Origin: JBOICV01 sp050740255
GTDB lineage: Bacteria; Pseudomonadota; Gammaproteobacteria; Nevskiales; JBOICV01
Direction of reading: 5' to 3'
Assembly: GCA_050740255.1 (NCBI GenBank)
Contig: JBOICV010000142.1
Location: 1-26,244 of the forward strand
Length of the DNA stretch: 26,244 bases
This document shows, piece by piece, positions 7,677-14,596 of this stretch. The notes under the pieces are model-generated. The model did not search any database. It saw only the letters and a program-made list of their open reading frames with translations, and was not told where the DNA came from. Numbering within the stretch: position 1 is the stretch's first letter; each line of letters begins with the position of its first letter. The position numbers and the translations under genes are program-made.

Positions 7677-8442
7677 ATTGGCCAGTCTCGGCGCGAAAGT
7701 TCTCATCACCGGCCGCAGGCCGGAGAAGCTGGCGGCCGTCGCAGCCGAGATTGCCGAAGACGGTGGCACGGCCGTTCCGTACGCCTTCGACATTCGCGAC
7801 GAGGAAGCGGTAAAACAGACCGTCAAGCGGATGCTGGCCGAGCACGGCCAGATTCACGGTCTGGTCAATAACGCGGGTGGTCAGTACCCGACGCCGTTGG
7901 CGGGGATTTCGAAGAAAGGCTGGGAAGCGGTAGTCGCAAACAATCTCACGGGTGGCTTCCTTGTCAGCCGCGAGATTTATAACCAGTGCATGAAGCAGCA
8001 CGGCGGCGGCGTCGTGAACATGATTGCGGATATGTGGGGCGGCATGCCGGGCATGGGGCATTCCGGTGCCGCGCGTGCCGGCATGCTGAACTTCACGCAC
8101 ACGGCATCGGTCGAGTGGGGCGGCTCCGGCGTCCGCGTGAATGCCGTCGCGCCGGGTTTTATCGCCTCATCCGGACTGGATCAGTACGACCCGAGTTTTG
8201 CCAGGGAAGTCATGCCCAGGCTCGCCGGTCAGTCGCCGCTGCAACGCTTGGGCGAGGAAGCCGAAGTCAGCGCCGCCATCGTATTTCTGCTGTCGCCCGG
8301 TGCGGCGTATATCAACGGTGCCTGTATCACGATAGACGGCGGCTCCAGCCGGAACACCAAACTATTCCCGCTAAGCGGCCCGCCCTCCAAGCCCTTTGCT
8401 GGTTTTCATCGCGCACGCCGGCCACGCGCAATCGGCGGCTAG
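7582..8442 (+). CDS. atuG: Short-chain dehydrogenase/reductase, AtuG-like and PECR-like
   Basis: NAD(P)H-dependent oxidoreductase of 286 residues. The cofactor motif TGGGSGIG is at residues 19-26 and the NNAGG motif at 96-100. In place of the usual catalytic YxxxK it has HSGAARAG (160-167), with no Tyr. This is the sequence I recall for peroxisomal trans-2-enoyl-CoA reductase and relatives of 2,4-dienoyl-CoA reductase. The following VNAVAPGFI and the C-terminal ITIDGG block are normal. It therefore probably reduces an enoyl-CoA rather than oxidising an alcohol. TTG at 7582 is chosen as the start because GGGGA lies seven bases upstream and the fold begins at once. Position next to the AtuC-F set supports the AtuG name; the biochemical step is not established. 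Confidence 0.75.
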   Translation: MYNSVFRTSLFSGQTIVVTGGGSGIGRCTAHELASLGAKVLITGRRPEKLAAVAAEIAEDGGTAVPYAFDIRDEEAVKQTVKRMLAEHGQIHGLVNNAGGQYPTPLAGISKKGWEAVVANNLTGGFLVSREIYNQCMKQHGGGVVNMIADMWGGMPGMGHSGAARAGMLNFTHTASVEWGGSGVRVNAVAPGFIASSGLDQYDPSFAREVMPRLAGQSPLQRLGEEAEVSAAIVFLLSPGAAYINGACITIDGGSSRNTKLFPLSGPPSKPFAGFHRARRPRAIGG

Positions 8443-8487
8443 CTCAGCAGGCTTTTCAGGTACATTGCTGGAAAGCTATTGATCTGG

Positions 8488-8509
8488 ATAGGTAACTAAA
8501 ATTACCTAT
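8488..8509. promoter_or_regulatory. Operator-like palindrome GGTAA-N6-TTACC, site 3, before atuC
   Basis: The core GGTAACTAAAATTACC (8491-8506) is extended to perfect 8-bp arms ATAGGTAA and TTACCTAT with a six-base centre. It lies in the 130-bp gap upstream of the carboxyltransferase gene, the only long gap in the atu run before atuF. It implies a promoter here under the same regulator as sites 1 and 2. I could not settle on a -35/-10 pair. Confidence 0.65.
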
Positions 8510-8572
8510 AGATATGTTTCAGTGGTGATGGTTAAAATAAAACCTATATGCACCGGGGGCTAGCCGGCGGAA

Positions 8573-10198
8573 ATGCCAATTATCGAATCGCAGATCGACA
8601 CGCGCTCCGAGCCGTTCAGGAAGAACCGTGAGGACATGTTGAAGTCCATCGTCGAGTTTCGCGCGGTGGAGGACAAAGTCCGCGCAACTGAGGAAAGCAA
8701 GCGCGAGAGATTCCACAAGCGCGGCCAACTGTTGCCGCGTGAGCGCGTCAATCTCATGCTGGATCGCGGCTCACCCTTCCTCGAACTGCAAACGCTGGCG
8801 GGTTACAAGCATCACGACGACAAGGACGGTTCGCTGGCCGGGGGCAACACGATTATCGGCGTGGGCTATGTTTCAGGCGTGCGCTGCATGGTCAGCGCCT
8901 CAAACTTCGCCATCAAGGGCGGCACGATGACGCCCTGGGGCGTGCAAAAGGGTCTGCGTATTCAGGAAATCGCGCTGCAACAGAAGTTGCCGGTGGTCGG
9001 CATGATCGAATCCGGCGGCGCGAATCTGTTGTATCAGGCGGAGGTGTTCATTCCCGGCGGGCGTACTTTTGCCAATCAGGCGCGGCTATCGGCCGCAGGC
9101 ATTCCGCAGGTGACGGTGGTGCATGGCTCCAGCACCGCCGGTGGCGCCTACGCGCCGGGCCTGTCGGACTACGTCGTGATGGTGCGCAAGAAGGCCAAGG
9201 TTTTTCTGGCCGGTCCGCCGTTATTGAAGGCCGCAACCGGTGAAATTGCCACCGACGAGGACCTCGGCGGCGCCGAAATGCATTCCCAAGTGTCGGGCGT
9301 CAGCGAGTTTCTCGCCGAGGATGACGGTGACGGTATCCGCATTGCGCGCGAGATCGTCAAGAATCTCAACTGGAATACGCATCGTCCACAGGTCGAAACC
9401 CTGCCGGTGCGCGAACCGCTCTACGATATCGGCGAGCTCTGCGGTGTGGTGCCGGTGGACTATCGCAAGCCCTATGACTGCCGCGAAGTGATTGCGCGAC
9501 TGGTGGACGGTTCCGATTTTCTCGATTTCAAGATTGAATACGATCGCCAAACCATTTGCGGCCGCGCCGTAATTCAAGGCCATCCGGTGGGGATCATCAG
9601 CAACAACGGGCCGATCACCACGCGTGGCGCCTCCAAGGCCGGCCAGTTCATCCAGCTCTGTTGTCAGGCCAACATTCCGATCGTCTACCTGATGAATACC
9701 ACCGGCTACATGGTCGGCACGGACGCGGAGCAGGGCGGTATCGTCAAGCACGGCTCCAAAATGATTCAGGCGGTCGCCAACGCCACCGTGCCGCAGATCA
9801 CCATTGTGATGGGCGCGAGCTTCGGCGCCGGCAACTACGGCATGTGCGGCCGCGGCTTCGGGCCGCATTTCATCTTTGCCTGGCCCAACTCGCGCACCTC
9901 GGTCATGGGCGGCGAACAGGCGGCGAAGGTGATGGAAATTGTAACTCGCGGCAAATGGAAACAGGACGAGCGCAAGGTCAACGACAACGATGAAAAAATG
10001 CTGGCGATGATCGGCCAGAATATCGTCGCCCAGTTCGACCAGGAGTCGCATGCGCTGGCGGCGACCGCCAGGTTGTTCGATGACGGGCTGATTGATCCGC
10101 GCGACACGCGCCGCGTGCTCGGTTACACCCTGTCCATCTGCCGCGAAGCGCAGTTGCGGCCATTGTCACGCAATACTTTCGGTGTCGCGCGGTTCTAG
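8573..10198 (+). CDS. atuC: Acyl-CoA carboxylase carboxyltransferase subunit, probable geranyl-CoA type
   Basis: Beta subunit that moves CO2 from carboxybiotin to a 3-methyl-branched enoyl-CoA. The 541-residue protein contains both crotonase-fold halves. The first oxyanion region is ESGGANL (146-152) and GSSTAGGAYAPG near 185. The second is GASFGAGNYGMCGRGFGPHF, with WPNSRTSVMGGEQAAK following. It belongs to the MCC/GCC branch, not the propionyl- or acetyl-CoA branch. Where methylcrotonyl-CoA carboxylase typically shows an F-F/Y-N-Q-A-N-M-S stretch, this protein reads TFANQARLS, and it has NTTGYMVGTDAEQGG. Gene order (CT, dehydrogenase, hydratase, biotin carboxylase) is that of atuCDEF and differs from liuABCD. 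Methylcrotonyl-CoA carboxylase remains an alternative. The ribosome site is weak; the ATG is fixed by the MPIIESQIDTRSEPF start common in this family. Confidence 0.82.
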   Translation: MPIIESQIDTRSEPFRKNREDMLKSIVEFRAVEDKVRATEESKRERFHKRGQLLPRERVNLMLDRGSPFLELQTLAGYKHHDDKDGSLAGGNTIIGVGYVSGVRCMVSASNFAIKGGTMTPWGVQKGLRIQEIALQQKLPVVGMIESGGANLLYQAEVFIPGGRTFANQARLSAAGIPQVTVVHGSSTAGGAYAPGLSDYVVMVRKKAKVFLAGPPLLKAATGEIATDEDLGGAEMHSQVSGVSEFLAEDDGDGIRIAREIVKNLNWNTHRPQVETLPVREPLYDIGELCGVVPVDYRKPYDCREVIARLVDGSDFLDFKIEYDRQTICGRAVIQGHPVGIISNNGPITTRGASKAGQFIQLCCQANIPIVYLMNTTGYMVGTDAEQGGIVKHGSKMIQAVANATVPQITIVMGASFGAGNYGMCGRGFGPHFIFAWPNSRTSVMGGEQAAKVMEIVTRGKWKQDERKVNDNDEKMLAMIGQNIVAQFDQESHALAATARLFDDGLIDPRDTRRVLGYTLSICREAQLRPLSRNTFGVARF

Positions 10199-10216
10199 CG
10201 AGTAAAGAGTTAAGCC

Positions 10217-11383
10217 ATGGATGTCACCCACGAACATCGCGAGGTTTACGACACCACCAAGCGTTTCGTCATCGGCGAGCTGAATCCCCATGTGGACGAA
10301 TGGGAGCGCGCCGGTACTTTCCCGGCGCACGAAGTGTTCAAAAAAATGGGTGCACTCGGCCTATTGGGCATTCATAAACCGGTGGCGGACGGCGGACTCG
10401 GCCTGGATTACTCCTTCGAGATGGTGTTTGCGGAGGGCTTGGGGCACTGCAAATCGGCGGGCCTGCCCATGGCGATCGGGGTGCAGACCGACATGGCAAC
10501 ACCGGCGTTGGCACGCTTTGGTACAAGTGAATTGAAGAAGGAGTATCTGGAACCCGCCATTTCGGGTGATCTCGTTGCAAGCATCGCGGTCAGCGAGCCC
10601 GGCGCGGGTTCGGATGTCGCCGCTATCAAGACCAGCGCGCGCCGCGAAGGCGGCGATTACGTCATCAGCGGCCAGAAAATGTGGATCACTAACGGCACGC
10701 AGGCGGACTGGGCCTGCGTGCTGGCGAATACTTCGGAGGCAAGCAGTGGCCGCCGCCACGGCAATAAATCCCTGATCATTGTGCCCCTGGACAGCAAGGG
10801 CGTAGACCGCAGCACCAAGCTCGACAAGCTGGGCCAGCGCGCCAGCGATACCGCCATTATTTTCTTTGACGAGGTACGCGTTCCGACGCGCAACTTGATC
10901 GGCGAAGAAGGGCAGGGTTTCGTCTACCAGATGATGCAGTTTCAGGAGGAGCGCCTGTTTCTGTCGGCGAGCATCCTGACCGCGATGCGTAACTGTATTC
11001 GCGACACGGTGACCTACATCCGCCAGCGCAAGGTCTTCGGTCAGAGCATCCTCGACAACCAGTATGTGCAGTTTCGCCTGGCCGAACTCAAGGTCGAGAT
11101 CGAGGCCTGCCGCGCCATGCTGCGGCGCGCGACCGAGGACCTGATCGCGGGCCGCGACGTTTCGCTGATGGCGTCCATGGCAAAACTGAAGACTGCGCGC
11201 GTCGCACGCGAAGTGACCGATGGCTGTTTGCAATTCTGGGGCGGGCAGGGTTTCATGTGGGACAACCCGGTAGCGCGGCTGTATCGCGATTTGCGCTTGT
11301 ATTCCATCGGTGGCGGCGCCGACGAGGTGATGCTGCGCATCATCGCCAAGAGCCTGGGTGCTGGCGCTGGTAACAAGGCCTGA
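10217..11383 (+). CDS. atuD: Acyl-CoA dehydrogenase, probable citronellyl-CoA dehydrogenase
   Basis: FAD enzyme expected to make the 2,3-double bond of citronellyl-CoA, giving geranyl-CoA for the carboxylase. Its 388 residues hold the same architecture as the paralogue at 1141: SEPGAGSDVA near 126, KMWITNG near 154, FQEER at 242-246 with E245 as the likely catalytic base, and SIGGGADEV where MCAD-type enzymes carry the catalytic Glu. It lies 18 bp after the carboxyltransferase gene and 19 bp before the hydratase gene, so it is part of a tight operon. It lacks the Lys-rich tail of the paralogue. The two may divide different chain lengths, or one may be the true citronellyl-CoA enzyme; the name is assigned by operon position. 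Confidence 0.82.
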   Translation: MDVTHEHREVYDTTKRFVIGELNPHVDEWERAGTFPAHEVFKKMGALGLLGIHKPVADGGLGLDYSFEMVFAEGLGHCKSAGLPMAIGVQTDMATPALARFGTSELKKEYLEPAISGDLVASIAVSEPGAGSDVAAIKTSARREGGDYVISGQKMWITNGTQADWACVLANTSEASSGRRHGNKSLIIVPLDSKGVDRSTKLDKLGQRASDTAIIFFDEVRVPTRNLIGEEGQGFVYQMMQFQEERLFLSASILTAMRNCIRDTVTYIRQRKVFGQSILDNQYVQFRLAELKVEIEACRAMLRRATEDLIAGRDVSLMASMAKLKTARVAREVTDGCLQFWGGQGFMWDNPVARLYRDLRLYSIGGGADEVMLRIIAKSLGAGAGNKA

Positions 11384-11402
11384 ACCCGGTTCTATACATC
11401 TT

Positions 11403-12209
11403 ATGGATCTTCCCGACGTCAAGAACCTGCTCCTGCGTCTGGAGCAGGGCGTGCTGCACATGACCTTCAATCGTCCCGAGTCGCGCAATGCGATGTCGCT
11501 TGGTTTGTTGCAGGACATTGTCAGCGTGTTTGATGCAATCAGCAGCGACCGGGGCGTGCGCGCGGTGGCGATGCGCGGCGCCGGCGGGCATTTTTGCGCG
11601 GGCGGCGATATCAAGGATATGGCCAATGCACGCGCCGCCAAGGTAACCGCCAACGGCGATCCCGTGGCCGAATACAACCGCCAGTTCGGTCGCATGCTGC
11701 GGAAAGTCAACCATGCGCCGCAGGCCACGCTGGCGGTGCTCGAGGGCGCGGTGCTGGGCGGCGGCTTCGGTTTGGCCTGTGTCACGGACGTCGCGATTGC
11801 CCATCGGGATGCGAGTTTCGGCATGCCGGAAACCGGACTTGGCATACCGCCGGCGCAAATCGCCCCGTTTGTGGTGGAGCGTCTTGGCCTTTCGCAGGCA
11901 CGCCGGCTCGCCGTATGTGGCGCTCGCTTCAAGGGCGAGGAGGCACTGCGGCTCGGCCTGGTGCATTTTGTCGTAGACGATGAAGCGCAGCTCAACCAGG
12001 TTCTGCAGGAGACATTGACGCAAATTCGCCGCTGTGCCCCCGGCGCGAATGCTACGACCAAGGAGATCATGCTGTCCGCCGGCCGCATGGACATGGACGC
12101 CATCCTCGACTACGCGGCGAAAAAGTTTTCCGAAGCGGTGCGCGGGCCGGAAGGTGTGGAGGGGACCACGGCCTTTGTGCAAAAACGGCTGCCGAAGTGG
12201 GCGGAATGA
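11403..12209 (+). CDS. atuE: Enoyl-CoA hydratase, probable isohexenylglutaconyl-CoA hydratase
   Basis: Crotonase-family hydratase of 268 residues that would hydrate the carboxylated product of the AtuC/F enzyme. The oxyanion hole is formed by GGHFCAGGDIKDM near residue 61 and GAVLGGGFGLACVTDVAIA near 117. The catalytic Glu is in FGMPETGLG near residue 140; the other family Glu site reads GGGFGLA here, so only one acid is present, as in several non-ECH1-type members. The ATG at 11403 is chosen because the protein begins where family members usually do. A GTG 15 codons upstream would overlap atuD. Neither has a strong ribosome site, so translation is likely coupled to atuD. A repeat-rich gap follows before atuF. 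Confidence 0.82.
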   Translation: MDLPDVKNLLLRLEQGVLHMTFNRPESRNAMSLGLLQDIVSVFDAISSDRGVRAVAMRGAGGHFCAGGDIKDMANARAAKVTANGDPVAEYNRQFGRMLRKVNHAPQATLAVLEGAVLGGGFGLACVTDVAIAHRDASFGMPETGLGIPPAQIAPFVVERLGLSQARRLAVCGARFKGEEALRLGLVHFVVDDEAQLNQVLQETLTQIRRCAPGANATTKEIMLSAGRMDMDAILDYAAKKFSEAVRGPEGVEGTTAFVQKRLPKWAE

Positions 12210-12216
12210 TTTTGTT

Positions 12217-12321
12217 TCCCTCCCCCCTGCGGGGAGGGATTAAGGGAGGGGGTGCGCAGCACCCATCGAGCGCCTCAGCGGCATTTACCCCTCCCCCAAG
12301 CCCCTCCCACAGGGGGAGGGG
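12217..12321. repeat. G-rich/C-rich dispersed repeat before atuF
   Basis: Three hairpins in series are visible: TCCCTCCCC with GGGGAGGGA (12217-12239), GGGTGC with GCACCC (12250-12264), and CCCCTCCC with GGGAGGGG (12301-12321). Four G-runs with loops of 1, 5 and 1 lie at 12231-12252 on the plus strand. A matching C-run pattern lies at 12288-12308, which is G-rich on the minus strand. Repeats of this look are common in proteobacterial spacers. The atuF ribosome site GAGG (12333-12336) follows just outside. Confidence 0.7.
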
Positions 12322-12341
12322 GAGAAGCGCGTGAGGGAAGT

Positions 12342-14354
12342 ATGAAGGGTTTCCGTTTCACCAAAGTACTGATTGCCAACCGCGGTGAAATTGCAGTGCG
12401 CGTGATCCGCGGATGCAAGAAGCTCGGCTACGCAACCGTCGCCGTGTACTCCGACGCCGATCGCGACGCGGCGCATGTCTGGGCGGCGGATGAGGCGGTG
12501 CGGATCGGTCCGGCGCCGGCCAAGGAGTCTTACCTCGTTATCCAGAACCTGATCGCTGCGGCGAAGCAGTCCGGCGCGCAGGCGGTGCATCCCGGTTACG
12601 GCTTTCTCTCCGAGCGCGAGGATTTCGCGCAGGCGGTGCAGGACGCTGGCCTGGTATTCATCGGGCCGGATCCGGCCTCGATCGAGGCGATGGGCAATAA
12701 GAGCGCATCGAAAATCCGAATGCTCGAGGCAAAGGTGCCTTGCGTGCCGGGTTACCAGGGCGAGGACCAGACCGACGCGTTACTGGTAAAGGAAGCGAAG
12801 AAAATCGGCCTGCCGGTGATGATCAAGGCTGCCGCCGGCGGCGGCGGCCGCGGCATGCGGCTGGTGCACGACGAGAAGAACTTGCTGGCGAGCATCCAGT
12901 CCGCCCGGTCCGAAGCCGCCAATGCTTTCGGCGACGGACAACTGTTGATCGAGAAAGCGGTGATAGATGCGCGCCACGTCGAAATCCAGATCTTCGGCGA
13001 CCGGCACGGCAATGTGATTCATCTAGGCGAGCGCGACTGTTCGATTCAGCGCCGTAACCAGAAAGTAGTGGAAGAGGCACCCAGCCCGGCGGTGGATGAT
13101 GCCCTGCGCCGCAAGATGGGTGAGGCGGCGGTTGCGGCAGCCAAGGCAGTGAGCTATGTCGGCGCCGGCACGGTGGAGTTCATGCTGGCCCGCGATAAGC
13201 AATTTTACTTCCTGGAGATGAATACGCGGCTGCAGGTTGAACATCCTGTCACCGAGTTCGTGTACGGCATTGACCTGGTCGAGTGGCAGTTGCGCGTCGC
13301 TCAAGGTGAAAAACTACCCTTGAGCCAGGACGAAGTCCTGGCGCGCCGCAAGGGACATGCCATTGAAGTCCGGCTCTGCGCTGAGGACGCCACCAATAAT
13401 TTCATGCCGCAGACGGGGCAGGTTCTGGTGTGGCATGTACCGACAGGCGACGGTATGCGCGTGGATCACAGTCTGAAGAATGGGCAGGAGATCAGCCCGT
13501 TTTACGATTCGATGCAGGCCAAGCTGATCGCTTTCGGCGCGACGCGCGAGCAGGCCCGGCGCAAGCTGCTCAAAATGCTGCGGGACACCGTACTCCTGGG
13601 CGTTACGAGCAACCGCGATTTTCTGGCGCGCGTGGCCGCTCACGATGCGTTCGCGGGCGGCGATTTTTCCACTGGATTTATCGCCAAGTATTTTCCGCCG
13701 GAGGTGGTGCAGGAAACGGAGCAGCCCAGCTTGTGGCACAAGGCCCTGGCGGCGGCGCTAGCTTACCAGACTGATGCGCTGGCGCTGCAGCAGCAATCCG
13801 GTTTTGACGCCGGCATGTTGAGCTGGCGCAGCGCCAATCCCATTGCTGTGCCTATGAAGTTGCGCTGTGGTAAGGAGGAATTTACCGCGCAGGTGTTAGC
13901 AGGACCGAGCGGTACATTTGAAGTACGCCTGCAGCATGCCGGCGGCGCGGAGCTGCAGCATTTAGGCATTACGGCCGTGGCTGGCCACGAAGTGCACTAC
14001 GTTTGCGAGGCTGTGCAGGGCAAGGCTTTCTTCGCACGTCGCGACGCCGGATTGTGGCTCGTTAGTGCAAACGAAACTCATGCCTACACCGATGCCACTT
14101 ACGAAGCGGTTAAGCCGGCGGAAGCCGGCGGTGATGGCCGTGTGCTCGCGCAAATGGACGGCAAAATCGTCTCCGTGCATGTCAAGCCCGGCGATACAGT
14201 CGAAAAAGGTCAAACCGTGCTGGTGCTGGAAGCGATGAAGATGGAATTTCAGATTGCCGCGGGTGTGGCCGGTAAGATCGCGGCGGTCAGCGTGACACCA
14301 GGGACACAGGTCAGTCTGCGGCAAGTTCTGGCGACGATCGAACCCGGCGTCTGA
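12342..14354 (+). CDS. atuF: Acyl-CoA carboxylase biotin carboxylase/BCCP subunit, probable geranyl-CoA type
   Basis: Alpha subunit that carboxylates its own biotin using ATP and bicarbonate and delivers it to AtuC. The 670 residues run as biotin carboxylase (FTKVLIANRGEIAVRVIRG at the N-terminus, the ATP-grasp glycine loop KAAAGGGGRGMRL near 165, EMNTRLQVEHPVTE near 290), then a BT-type linker domain, then a biotinyl domain with VLEAMKMEF. The Lys of that motif, about K633, carries biotin. The frame is open for 30 more codons upstream through the repeat, but ATG at 12342 has GAGG five bases before it and begins the conserved fold, so it is taken as the start. Length and domain order fit MCC-alpha and GCC-alpha equally; the operon context favours geranyl-CoA. 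Confidence 0.88.
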   Translation: MKGFRFTKVLIANRGEIAVRVIRGCKKLGYATVAVYSDADRDAAHVWAADEAVRIGPAPAKESYLVIQNLIAAAKQSGAQAVHPGYGFLSEREDFAQAVQDAGLVFIGPDPASIEAMGNKSASKIRMLEAKVPCVPGYQGEDQTDALLVKEAKKIGLPVMIKAAAGGGGRGMRLVHDEKNLLASIQSARSEAANAFGDGQLLIEKAVIDARHVEIQIFGDRHGNVIHLGERDCSIQRRNQKVVEEAPSPAVDDALRRKMGEAAVAAAKAVSYVGAGTVEFMLARDKQFYFLEMNTRLQVEHPVTEFVYGIDLVEWQLRVAQGEKLPLSQDEVLARRKGHAIEVRLCAEDATNNFMPQTGQVLVWHVPTGDGMRVDHSLKNGQEISPFYDSMQAKLIAFGATREQARRKLLKMLRDTVLLGVTSNRDFLARVAAHDAFAGGDFSTGFIAKYFPPEVVQETEQPSLWHKALAAALAYQTDALALQQQSGFDAGMLSWRSANPIAVPMKLRCGKEEFTAQVLAGPSGTFEVRLQHAGGAELQHLGITAVAGHEVHYVCEAVQGKAFFARRDAGLWLVSANETHAYTDATYEAVKPAEAGGDGRVLAQMDGKIVSVHVKPGDTVEKGQTVLVLEAMKMEFQIAAGVAGKIAAVSVTPGTQVSLRQVLATIEPGV

Positions 14355-14365
14355 TCCGTATTGCG

Positions 14366-14534
14366 GGTGGTGTCTCAGTTTGCGGCCTAACTCCCGAGCT
14401 CGTCATTCCGGCGAAGGCCGGAATCCAGTCTTTTCAAACCCATGGACACCGGCCGAAGTTTATCCTGAGCGAAGTCGAAGCCTGTCCTGAGCCCGTCGAA
14501 GGGGGCCGGTGTGACCGCAAACTGAGACACCACC
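14366..14534. mobile_element. MITE-like element with 20-bp perfect terminal inverted repeats
   Basis: GGTGGTGTCTCAGTTTGCGG at 14366-14385 is exactly repeated in inverse at 14515-14534, bounding 169 bp. Inside are a GTCATTCCGGCGAAGGCC hairpin repeat (14401-14427), a 9-bp dyad ACACCGGCC/GGCCGGTGT (14446-14454, 14504-14512), and two direct copies of TCCTGAGC-n2/3-GTCGAAG (14463-14480, 14485-14501). There is no coding frame and no obvious target duplication at the outer edges. It is too short to encode a transposase, so it would need one in trans. It fills most of the 242-bp gap between atuF and the ceramidase gene. Confidence 0.6.
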
Positions 14535-14596
14535 GAATTGCCACCCCTCTTGACGGCGAGACGTATTACCATCCGTAAAGGATGCGCGGAGGTGTT

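Noticed and set aside
10361..12103. Long open frame on the minus strand across atuD and atuE
   Set aside because: It lies opposite two genes with complete family motifs. High GC content at third positions removes stops from the opposite strand. Its translation shows no domain and is rich in Arg, Ala and His.
12252..12341. Upstream extension of the atuF frame
   Set aside because: It runs through the dispersed repeat, lacks a good ribosome site and has no family similarity, whereas ATG at 12342 has GAGG at the right distance and starts the conserved fold.
13869..13886. GGTAA and TTACC inside atuF
   Set aside because: The spacer is eight bases rather than six, and it is within coding sequence. 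It is not counted as a fourth operator.
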